From the NCBI GenBank assembly GCA_012799845.1, contig JAAZKL010000075.1, positions 1 through 5,416 on the forward strand: 5,416 nucleotides of DNA, given 5' to 3'. The notes beneath the pieces were generated by a model. That model made no database searches. It was given only the letters and a program-made list of their open reading frames with translations, and was not told the DNA's origin. The DNA is from Clostridiaceae bacterium (GTDB lineage: Bacteria > Bacillota > Clostridia > Acetivibrionales > DTU013). The translations under genes and the position numbers were made by a program. Positions 1 to 5,416 of the stretch are shown here, one piece after another. Numbering within the stretch: the stretch's first letter is position 1; each line of letters begins with the position of its first letter.

Positions 1-151
1 TGAGATCGAACCTTCTCTTCAGCTGTACGTCGATCTGGCTCCATGAGTTGGCTACCTTGTTGCGTTTGTTCACCAGGCCGTTATAGCTGGCTGTCACGTA
101 GATTACGATCAGGACTACGACTGCTGCCAGAATGATCAATAATGTCGTCAT
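1..151 (-). CDS. lemA: LemA family protein, N-terminal part (cut by window edge)
   Basis: Fifty residues are visible, starting at the ATG at 151-149, with a near-perfect AGGAGGA ribosome binding site at 165-159 and 7 nt of spacing. The protein opens with a short hydrophobic helix (about residues 4-20, LLIILAAVVVLIVIYVT) and runs straight into the LemA signature: YNGLVNKRNKV (23-33), then NSWSQIDVQLKRRFDL (35-50). In the LemA family this is one N-terminal transmembrane helix followed by a cytoplasmic or periplasmic alpha-helical bundle, usually of about 185 residues, so roughly three quarters is missing off the left edge. Its biochemical function is not established. It lies 81 nt downstream of the DUF2207 gene on the same strand with no terminator between them, an arrangement seen repeatedly for these two families, so the two are probably co-transcribed and work together at the membrane. 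The family assignment is secure; any specific role is not. Confidence 0.93.
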   Translation of the reverse strand, partial: MTTLLIILAAVVVLIVIYVTASYNGLVNKRNKVANSWSQIDVQLKRRFDL

Positions 152-158
152 GTGGATA

Positions 159-165
159 TCCTCCT
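159..165 (-). promoter_or_regulatory. Strong ribosome binding site of lemA
   Basis: Read on the minus strand this is AGGAGGA, almost fully complementary to the 16S 3' end and 7 nt before the lemA ATG. It fixes the lemA start and suggests efficient translation independent of the upstream gene. The rest of the 81-nt gap (152-232) is AT-rich and holds no hairpin plus T-run that I can see. Confidence 0.8.
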
Positions 166-232
166 TAACTAAAGTTTATTCATTGAGTTAAATCAAAACA
201 GGTTCATGACAAACGAGCTTTTCATTACGCGG

Positions 233-2173
233 TCAGAATGCTCCTCCGCCGCCGCGGCCTCCGCCACCGCCGGAACTTCCGCCGCTGAAGCCTCCTCCGG
301 AGCCGGAAGAGGATGATTGCTTGGAATTCGCTATGGCCATCGCACGGCTGATCGCGTGATCGACGGTGTTTACAGTCCTGTCAAGGGTGTGGGTGAGGGA
401 ACTGAGGCTGCGCAGGTTGCTGCCATACATATATGTAAGTCTCGTGTTTTGCAGATCAGCGTCAGTGTATACGAGAGGAAGCTGCTTTATAACTTCCTTC
501 GCGACACCCAGCGAAACTGCGTAGACCAGGTAATGTTCCCACAGGATGATGGATGGCATTTCCGCCTTGTCCATCCTGCTGAAATCCTTCAGGAAATTCC
601 TGAAAGCTTTCCACATGGTATATTGTCCATTTCCATAAGCAGAACGCCTGTTGAGCCTTGCTCCGAATATCAGCATGATGAAGCCCAGAATGATGGGCAG
701 GAATCCTGCGCCGCCCTGTGCCGCACCAGTGAGGATAAAGCCCAGAACAATGTATGCGATGCCCGCCAGTATAGCCGTGGTTTTGCCTTTTTGGCTGGAT
801 GCATCGAAGAACTTGTGCTTATCAGCCTCATCTCTGACCATGCCGCACCAGTTCTGATAATTCCTTGTGAACCTGCGGGCATCCGCTTCCGTTCTGACAT
901 GACCGGATATTTGGTCAAGGAATACACGGGATCCGTCGCCGATCTTTTTGACGAACCAGTTTATAAGACAAGATTCGTGACTCAACAGACCGGTCTCGGG
1001 AGCTTCGGGGTTGAGCGTCAGGCTGTAATCCTCAACTTCCTTGTCTCTGAAAAAGCCGTCCTTTATATATGTCTCATTTTTAAGTATCAGGTAGCCTTTG
1101 CGGACCAGGTCCATCAATGTTGCCGTGACATCCCGCTTGTTGACGCTGCCCATGTTCATGAGGACCGACATTTCCGCAGGAGTGTATTCCCCTGGAAGCT
1201 CCCGGTAGTATTTGGCGTTGAATGAGCTCTTGAACTCCCTGTCATATTTGAGATACAACCGGATGATGAGCGGTATCCAGGCAAGCAGGAGAATGATGCT
1301 CACTATGCTGGTTATCATCCTTCTCTGCTGCATCCTTTTTTCCTGTTCTTCAAGCCTCCTGTTGTATTCCTCCACCTCTTTGCGTGCCCTTTCGCGCTCG
1401 GCGTTGGCCTCGTCGGCCAGCTTTTTTTCATTATCGAGGATCCTCTGGAGCGCATCTTCTTCCTTCACCCTGGTGGAACCGGGAACCAGCCGCGGGGGGA
1501 ACAGTACCAGGGTCTCAACATAATAACCGGGATAAAGCCTGTCGAGTATGTATTCCACATTCTGTCCGTCTGTTATCTTTGATTCGCCGGTAAGCGGTCC
1601 GTGGCCGAATACTCTTATCTCGTCCTTTGAGGCGCCTTCCGGCAGTTGGATATGTATCTGTACATAGTTGAGGGGCACATCCCAGCCGGTATCGATTATC
1701 TTCCTGTTGAACTCAGCTATATCATTATACTTTGTCACTACATTCTTCAGTGTATATTTGTAGACAAAAGTCTTCATCGTATTCCTGCTTTTTTCGAAAA
1801 CCTTCAGATGCGCTATCTCATCGTCATGATACACATTATATGTGCCCGGTATTCCGGCGGCGTTCAGATCAGTAGTGGAGTTGACCGTGAATTCCCTTAC
1901 AGTGACGCCGTTCTCTTCCACGGACACCTGCAGGTTTTCCAGACCGTCAGTCCTCTCGTAATCTATGTCTCTGAGCACACCATTGAATTCGCCATTGAAA
2001 TCATAAGTTATCCTTTCTGTTACGTCAGCCGATCCGTCAGGATCGACGACTACATTTACGGTGTAAGATATGATGTCATAACTCCTGCTGTCCGCGAAGA
2101 CATTCTGGCATAAGGCCGCTGAAGCCAGGAGAAGCGCCAGAAGGAATACAACTGCTTTTTTTAATGTTTTCAT
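233..2173 (-). CDS. DUF2207 (YciQ-like) membrane protein with signal peptide and glycine-rich tail
   Basis: A complete 646-residue protein. Start: ATG at 2173-2171 with a TGAGGTG ribosome binding site 5 nt upstream (2185-2179). Residues 1-27 are a Sec signal peptide (MKTLKK, hydrophobic core, VFA|D cleavage); the Cys at 22 does not sit in a proper lipobox. Residues about 30-230 form the extracytoplasmic beta-rich DUF2207 domain (YTVNVVVDPDGSADVTERI, then GVLRDIDY at 65-72). Residues 236-285 are a highly charged helix, probably a coiled coil, leading into a transmembrane helix at about 287-309. The next segment holds the family motif YTPAEMSVLMNMGSVNKRDV (330-349), with ATLMDLVRKGYL just after, which resembles a winged-helix fold. 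A hydrophobic hairpin follows (about 465-482 and 488-506), then WKAFRNFLKDFS (521-532) and LWEHYLVYAVSLGVAKEV (544-561), also typical of DUF2207. The C-terminus (620-646) is almost only Gly and Ser and ends GGGGAF. Function is unknown; DUF2207 proteins commonly neighbour lemA, as here. The family call is firm, the role open. Confidence 0.92.
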   Translation of the reverse strand: MKTLKKAVVFLLALLLASAALCQNVFADSRSYDIISYTVNVVVDPDGSADVTERITYDFNGEFNGVLRDIDYERTDGLENLQVSVEENGVTVREFTVNSTTDLNAAGIPGTYNVYHDDEIAHLKVFEKSRNTMKTFVYKYTLKNVVTKYNDIAEFNRKIIDTGWDVPLNYVQIHIQLPEGASKDEIRVFGHGPLTGESKITDGQNVEYILDRLYPGYYVETLVLFPPRLVPGSTRVKEEDALQRILDNEKKLADEANAERERARKEVEEYNRRLEEQEKRMQQRRMITSIVSIILLLAWIPLIIRLYLKYDREFKSSFNAKYYRELPGEYTPAEMSVLMNMGSVNKRDVTATLMDLVRKGYLILKNETYIKDGFFRDKEVEDYSLTLNPEAPETGLLSHESCLINWFVKKIGDGSRVFLDQISGHVRTEADARRFTRNYQNWCGMVRDEADKHKFFDASSQKGKTTAILAGIAYIVLGFILTGAAQGGAGFLPIILGFIMLIFGARLNRRSAYGNGQYTMWKAFRNFLKDFSRMDKAEMPSIILWEHYLVYAVSLGVAKEVIKQLPLVYTDADLQNTRLTYMYGSNLRSLSSLTHTLDRTVNTVDHAISRAMAIANSKQSSSSGSGGGFSGGSSGGGGGRGGGGAF

Positions 2174-2213
2174 CTGAGCACCTCACGAAAGTTCGATACT
2201 TAAATTCTAACAC

Positions 2214-2242
2214 ATTATACTAGACATGCAATGTATTTGTTT
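2214..2242 (-). promoter_or_regulatory. Probable sigma-A promoter for the DUF2207-lemA operon
   Basis: On the minus strand the -10 box is a perfect TATAAT (2219-2214). The -35 region at 17-bp spacing is poor (AAACAA, 2242-2237), and there is no TG extension, so it may need an activator or be weak. Transcription would start near 2207, leaving a leader of about 34 nt before the DUF2207 start codon. A 5-bp inverted repeat, ACATT (2212-2216) and AATGT (2230-2234), overlaps the -10 box, but it is short enough to be chance. Confidence 0.55.
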
Positions 2243-2290
2243 GTTGAAAATCAGTACAGGAAATGACGTATTCCCGATATATGATCGTGA

Positions 2291-2318
2291 GCAGGCCGGC
2301 AGATCCGTGGCAGGCCGG
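2291..2318. repeat. Short direct repeat GCAGGCCGG in the divergent intergenic region
   Basis: Two identical 9-nt copies (2291-2299 and 2310-2318), 19 nt apart start to start, lie in the stretch of about 250 nt between the divergent DUF2207 and TSUP genes. The spacing is close to two helical turns, so tandem binding of a regulator is possible, but with only two short copies this is speculative. I found no convincing plus-strand promoter and no RNA gene in the rest of the stretch. Confidence 0.3.
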
Positions 2319-2421
2319 TTCATGTGCTTACGAAGATGAATAATCGGGGGATAAAATCGAACAATATGGATAAGCGGACGGGATATCGCGGTTTGAATGC
2401 GCAGGGCGGGTGAGTCAAGGA

Positions 2422-2928
2422 ATGAGGCGCGATACGAAAGGGAATAAGGGTCCCGATGCTTCCGGATCAGGCAGAACGGCTGATAATACCGGACAGTTCC
2501 ATGGATCTGGCGGAGGAACAGGCCGAAGTACCGGCTTCCTTCCAGGAACCGGCAGGGGAAACGGCGGCGGTAAACGGCCGGGTTTTGTGTTGTGTGCACT
2601 GATCGGGATCGTGACCGGCCTTGCCAATGGCCTGTTCGGATCCGGCGGCGGAACGATCGCCGTCCCTGCGATGGTACATTTGCTCAGGGTGGAAGAGCAC
2701 AGGGCCCATGCCACTGCCATAGCCGTGATACTGCCGCTTACAGTCGTAAGTTCGGTGTTCTATATAATAAAAGGATACGCGGACTGGGAGATGACGGTCA
2801 ACGTCACGCTCGGAGGGCTCGCCGGGGGATATATCGGTGCGAAGTTACTGAACAGGTGTCCTGATAAGCTGCTGAGGAAGATTTTCGCGGTGTTCATGGC
2901 GGCGGCGGGCCTTAAAATGATTCTTTAG
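2422..2928 (+). CDS. Half-size TauE/SafE (TSUP, DUF81) membrane protein, first half, with glycine-rich N-terminus
   Basis: 168 residues from the ATG at 2422. I prefer this start because GGTGA at 2409-2413 matches the 16S tail about 8 nt upstream. A GTG at 2410 in the same frame would add four residues but has a poorer site. Residues 1-54 are hydrophilic and low in complexity, about one third glycine and net positive. The rest is one TauE/SafE repeat: first helix about 55-72, the family signature NGLFGSGGG (69-77) followed by the conserved Pro at 82, a second helix from ATAIAV (97-102) to about 116, a third with GGLAGGYIGAKLL, a basic loop (CPDKLLRK), and a last helix ending at GLKMIL. Normal family members have about 250 residues and two such repeats; this has only one, and the gene 103 nt downstream supplies another. 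The family exports sulfite, sulfoacetate and related anions, but the substrate here cannot be read from the sequence. It is probably an intact half-subunit rather than a fragment, because it ends at the natural repeat boundary. Confidence 0.82.
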   Translation: MRRDTKGNKGPDASGSGRTADNTGQFHGSGGGTGRSTGFLPGTGRGNGGGKRPGFVLCALIGIVTGLANGLFGSGGGTIAVPAMVHLLRVEEHRAHATAIAVILPLTVVSSVFYIIKGYADWEMTVNVTLGGLAGGYIGAKLLNRCPDKLLRKIFAVFMAAAGLKMIL

Positions 2929-2942
2929 GGCGGTTTCAAAGA

Positions 2943-2961
2943 GATCCTCCGAAGAGGGATC
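2943..2961 (+). other. Small hairpin between the two TSUP half genes
   Basis: GATCCTC (2943-2949) pairs with GAGGGATC (2954-2961) around a CGAA tetraloop, with one bulged G. It lies 14 nt after the stop of the first half gene. A short T-run follows only at 2973-2976, too far off and too weak for a standard intrinsic terminator. It could mark an mRNA processing or stability site, or attenuate read-through into the second half gene. Confidence 0.35.
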
Positions 2962-3031
2962 CTGACGAGGGGTTTTAAGTGAGAAATCATGAATAAGAAA
3001 TCATAATTGGAATTATTGAGGGGAAGTCGAG

Positions 3032-3415
3032 TTGGGCAACTGGAACTGGATCGTTTTATTTCTTGCGGGACTTGCGGCAGGGATCGTAAGCGGTATGGGT
3101 ATGGGGGGAGGCGCCGTCCTGATACCGGTGCTCGTCCATGCGGCAAATCCCGGGCAGCATATCGCCCAAAGCGTCAACCTGTTGTATTTCATTCCGACAG
3201 CCGTGGCAGCGCTGATCATACATATTAAGAACAAAAGCATAGATTTCAGGATGGCATTACCCATTATAATTTTCGGTCTTGCCGGCGCACTGGCGGGTTC
3301 GTGGATAGCCGCGGGAATGGAGGCGGGTTCGCTGCGAAAATTCTTTGGAGGGTTCCTGCTGGCGATGAGTGTGTATGAGATGTTCAGAAAAGGCAAAAAT
3401 GACAGCAGAAAATGA
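3032..3415 (+). CDS. Half-size TauE/SafE (TSUP, DUF81) membrane protein, second half
   Basis: 127 residues, starting at a TTG (3032) with GAGGGGA at 3018-3024 and 7 nt of spacing. It is a single TauE/SafE repeat with little else: first helix about 6-20, signature SGMGMGGGAVLIPVL (20-34) with the conserved Pro at 32, second helix about 47-65 (SVNLLYFIPTAVAALIIHI), third about 74-94 (FGLAGALAGSWIAA), loop SLRK, fourth about 104-118, then a strongly basic tail RKGKNDSRK. The tail suggests a cytoplasmic C-terminus. It aligns motif for motif with the upstream gene (SGMGMGGG with NGLFGSGGG, FGLAGALAG with GGLAGGYIG), so the two are homologous halves that likely form a heteromeric transporter. It sits in a different frame from the first half and has its own ribosome binding site, so this is not a simple frameshift of one gene. 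Substrate unknown. Confidence 0.85.
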   Translation: MGNWNWIVLFLAGLAAGIVSGMGMGGGAVLIPVLVHAANPGQHIAQSVNLLYFIPTAVAALIIHIKNKSIDFRMALPIIIFGLAGALAGSWIAAGMEAGSLRKFFGGFLLAMSVYEMFRKGKNDSRK

Positions 3416-3421
3416 TTTTTA

Positions 3422-3451
3422 TTCACAAACCGATCGGATTAGTGGTATAAT
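3422..3451 (+). promoter_or_regulatory. Extended -10 promoter of rsfS-leuS
   Basis: TTCACA (3422-3427, five of six to TTGACA), an 18-bp spacer, then an extended -10, TGG followed by perfect TATAAT (3446-3451). Transcription would start near 3458, about 25 nt before the rsfS start. The spacer contains an 8-bp palindrome CCGATCGG (3430-3437), which could be an operator but may be chance. The promoter begins 7 nt after the second TSUP gene, so rsfS-leuS can be expressed independently of the transporter genes. Confidence 0.75.
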
Positions 3452-3483
3452 ATTTAATCAATCATGGTACAGGAGGTACGCTT

Positions 3484-3840
3484 TTGGGAACGAGAACTAT
3501 CGCAGATACGGCATACGGGATACTGGAGGATAAAAAGGCCAGGGATATCGAGATCATCGATATTTCGGAAGTGTCGATCCTTGCCGACTATTTCATCATC
3601 TGCAGCGGTACGTCGACAACTCATATCAAAACGCTGGCGGACGAGCTTGAAGCAAAGATGGACGAGGCCGGCTACAACCTGATACATAAGGAAGGCTATC
3701 AGAGCGCCAGGTGGATCCTGCTGGATTTCGGACAGCTGGTCGTACATATATTCAACGAGGAGGACCGGAGCTTCTACAACCTGGAACGGCTCTGGGCCGA
3801 CGGCCGGTTCAGGACGCCGGATGATCTGGAGCAGACATGA
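3484..3840 (+). CDS. rsfS: Ribosomal silencing factor RsfS (Iojap/YbeB family)
   Basis: 118 residues, full length for the family (about 105-120). The start is TTG at 3484, fixed by a consensus AGGAGG at 3471-3476 with 7 nt of spacing. Family motifs are clear: DIEIIDISEVSILADYFIIC (21-40), SGTSTTHIKTLADE (41-54), and EGYQSARWILLDFG (70-83) leading into VVHIFNEEDRSFYNLERLW (86-104). RsfS binds ribosomal protein L14 (uL14) on the large subunit and blocks joining of the 30S subunit, lowering translation when nutrients run short. It acts in the cytoplasm. In many Firmicutes the gene follows nadD and yqeK; here it has its own promoter right behind the TSUP pair, and leuS follows 62 nt later in the same direction. 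There is no sign of damage. Confidence 0.96.
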   Translation: MGTRTIADTAYGILEDKKARDIEIIDISEVSILADYFIICSGTSTTHIKTLADELEAKMDEAGYNLIHKEGYQSARWILLDFGQLVVHIFNEEDRSFYNLERLWADGRFRTPDDLEQT

Positions 3841-3887
3841 TCTGCCGGGGGTAAAAAATGCTCACGTCCACAAATTGCTCAATCTGA

Positions 3888-3893
3888 AAGGAG
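3888..3893 (+). promoter_or_regulatory. Ribosome binding site deciding the TTG start of leuS
   Basis: AAGGAG, extended on the left to GAAAGGAG, lies 9 nt before the TTG at 3903. The next in-frame ATG is at codon 37, inside the conserved catalytic fold (in LEMFSYPSG), which rules it out and supports the TTG. The 62-nt rsfS-leuS gap has no terminator. A small 5-bp hairpin (GCAGA 3831-3835, TCTGC 3841-3845) straddles the rsfS stop codon. Confidence 0.75.
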
Positions 3894-3902
3894 CTGTTCA
3901 AG

Positions 3903-5416
3903 TTGGCTTATTCTACGAAGACAGATGAGAAATGGCAAAAGAAATGGGAAGAAACAGGTCTGTATAAATTCGACCGCAATAATATTGACAAAAAGCTATA
4001 CTGCCTGGAGATGTTTTCATATCCTTCGGGAGCCAATCTCCATGTAGGCCACTGGTATAATTACGGACTGACGGATTCCTGGGCGAGACTGAAGAGGATG
4101 CAGGGCTGGAACGTGTTCCACCCCCAGGGGTTCGACGCATTCGGCCTGCCTGCAGAGAACTATGCCATAAAAACGGGCATCCATCCCAGGGATTCTACAT
4201 ATTCGAATATCCGGACCATGGAAGAACAGCTCAGGAAAATGGGCGCAACCTTTGACTGGGATTACGAGGTGATCACCTGCGACCCCGGGTATTACAAGTG
4301 GACCCAGTGGATCTTCCTGCAATTGTTCAAGCATGGACTGGCGTACAGGAAAAAGGCGCCGGTCAACTGGTGTCCAAGCTGCAAAACGGTGCTTGCCAAT
4401 GAGCAGGTAGTCGACGGTGCCTGCGAGAGATGCAAGAACGAAGTTACCAAAAAGGACCTGACTCAGTGGTTTTTCAAGATCACGGAATACGCCCGGGAAC
4501 TGCTTGACTGCCTGCCGCAACTGGACTGGCCCGAGAAGACGAAGAAGATCCAGCAGAACTGGATAGGCAGGTCGGAAGGCGCCGAGATCGTATTTGAAGG
4601 CGCGGACGGGAGCTTTTCGTTCAAGGTGTTCACAACGAGGGCAGACACGCTGTATGGCGTGACTTACGTGGTGCTGGCCCCGGAGAACGAGCTTGTGGAC
4701 AAAATCACGACGCCCGAATGCAGGGACGCCGTCGAGCAGTACAGGGAACAGGCAAAGAAGCAGAGCGAGATCGAAAGGCTGTCGACCGTGAGGGAGAAGA
4801 CCGGTGTCTTCACCGGGGCTTATGCAATAAATCCTGCCAACGGCGACAAGGTGCCGATCTGGATAGCGGATTACGTACTGGCCGGATACGGCACGGGCTG
4901 CGTTATGGCAGTGCCTGCCCATGATGAAAGGGATTATGAGTTTGCAACCAAATTCAATCTTCCGATAAAGCGCGTTATAAAAGGCGAAGAAGGCGTCGAC
5001 GATACCCTGCCCTTCGTGGAAGACGGCATACTCGTTGACAGCGCCGAGTTTTCCGGTATGGGCTCCGCACAGGCAAGGCTGGAGATCGTCGGGAAACTCA
5101 GTAAACAGGGCAAGGGCGAACTCAAGGTCAATTACAGGCTCAGGGACTGGCTGGTATCCAGGCAGTGCTACTGGGGAGCGCCGATACCCATCATCCACTG
5201 TGAGGAATGCGGTGCCGTGCCTGTGCCCGAGAAGGATCTGCCTGTGGAACTGCCTTACAATGTCGAATTCACGCCTGACGGTGAGTCGCCGCTGGCAAAA
5301 TGCGAAGAGTACATCAATACCACATGCCCGAAGTGCGGGAAACCGGCGAAGAGAGATCCGGACACGCTGGACACCTTCGTGTGCTCGTCCTGGTACTTCC
5401 TGCGCTATCCTGACAA
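3903..5416 (+). CDS. leuS: Leucyl-tRNA synthetase, N-terminal 504 residues (cut by window edge)
   Basis: Class Ia aminoacyl-tRNA synthetase that charges tRNA-Leu using ATP in the cytoplasm. Start TTG at 3903. Visible parts in order: catalytic Rossmann fold with HIGH-type motif HVGH (47-50) and HPQGFDAFGLPAENYAIKTG (73-92); a zinc-binding module with C157/C160 and C174/C177; the CP1 editing domain with the threonine-rich TTRADT (244-249, where E. coli has TTRPDT) and GTGCVMAVPAHDERDYEF (330-347), whose HDERD aspartate is the conserved post-transfer editing residue; then RDWLVSRQCYWGAPIP (414-429), a second Cys set (C433/C436, C475/C478) and DTLDTFVCSSWYFLRYP (487-503). The KMSKS loop, anticodon-binding and C-terminal domains lie beyond the right edge; the whole protein is usually about 800-860 residues. 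The frame is open throughout and key residues are intact. The wording of the catalytic motifs fits clostridial LeuRS. It is probably co-transcribed with rsfS. Confidence 0.97.
   Translation, partial: MAYSTKTDEKWQKKWEETGLYKFDRNNIDKKLYCLEMFSYPSGANLHVGHWYNYGLTDSWARLKRMQGWNVFHPQGFDAFGLPAENYAIKTGIHPRDSTYSNIRTMEEQLRKMGATFDWDYEVITCDPGYYKWTQWIFLQLFKHGLAYRKKAPVNWCPSCKTVLANEQVVDGACERCKNEVTKKDLTQWFFKITEYARELLDCLPQLDWPEKTKKIQQNWIGRSEGAEIVFEGADGSFSFKVFTTRADTLYGVTYVVLAPENELVDKITTPECRDAVEQYREQAKKQSEIERLSTVREKTGVFTGAYAINPANGDKVPIWIADYVLAGYGTGCVMAVPAHDERDYEFATKFNLPIKRVIKGEEGVDDTLPFVEDGILVDSAEFSGMGSAQARLEIVGKLSKQGKGELKVNYRLRDWLVSRQCYWGAPIPIIHCEECGAVPVPEKDLPVELPYNVEFTPDGESPLAKCEEYINTTCPKCGKPAKRDPDTLDTFVCSSWYFLRYPD

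Noticed and set aside
236..316. GC-rich repeat of GGCGG/CCGCC type as a repeat element
   Set aside because: It simply encodes the Gly/Ser tail of the DUF2207 protein.
317..1225. Open frame of 302 codons on the plus strand
   Set aside because: It lies entirely antisense to the well-supported DUF2207 gene, and its translation has no recognisable domain and a composition unlike a real protein.
2410..3415. The two TSUP genes as one gene broken by a frameshift
   Set aside because: The first ends at a natural repeat boundary, the second has its own ribosome binding site and start, and 103 nt with stops separate them.
3405..3422. T-run after the second TSUP gene as an intrinsic terminator
   Set aside because: The upstream sequence can form only a weak A-T stem; there is no GC-rich hairpin.
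3858..3887. Nine-codon frame between rsfS and leuS that could be a leader peptide (ATG to TGA just before the leuS ribosome binding site)
   Set aside because: It has only one leucine codon and a weak ribosome binding site, and no terminator/antiterminator pair follows, so leucine attenuation is not supported.
4017..5198. Open frame of 393 codons on the minus strand
   Set aside because: It is antisense to leuS, whose frame carries all expected motifs. Long antisense frames are common opposite codon-biased genes.

Overview
The window looks chromosomal and bacterial, most likely from a member of the Clostridia (Firmicutes) with moderate GC. The reasons are strong AGGAGG-type ribosome binding sites, frequent TTG starts, the pairing of a DUF2207 protein with LemA, an rsfS-leuS gene pair, and a LeuRS sequence that I recognise as the clostridial type. 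Genus cannot be settled from the sequence. There is no rRNA, tRNA, CRISPR array, insertion sequence or phage gene.

Layout. Positions 1-2173 are transcribed leftward (minus strand). A 646-residue secreted/membrane DUF2207 (YciQ-like) protein is followed 81 nt later by the start of lemA, which is cut by the window edge. A TATAAT promoter at about 2214-2242 can drive both. A divergent intergenic stretch of about 250 nt then separates this operon from rightward genes. Positions 2422-3415 hold two half-size TauE/SafE (TSUP, DUF81) membrane proteins, each a single repeat of what is normally one two-repeat transporter. The first carries a long glycine-rich hydrophilic N-terminus. A clear extended -10 promoter at 3422-3451 then starts the rsfS-leuS unit: ribosomal silencing factor RsfS, then leucyl-tRNA synthetase, which runs off the right edge after 504 residues.

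How the genes relate. DUF2207 and LemA probably act together at the envelope; their biochemical role is not established. The two TSUP halves presumably assemble into one anion/organosulfur-type exporter, with unknown substrate. RsfS and LeuRS are housekeeping translation proteins that share a promoter. There is no room for a T-box leader directly in front of leuS.

I see no clear new defence or mobile system. The points most worth a second look are the split TSUP transporter with its glycine-rich extension, the coiled-coil segment in the DUF2207 protein, and the run of non-ATG starts on the plus strand.
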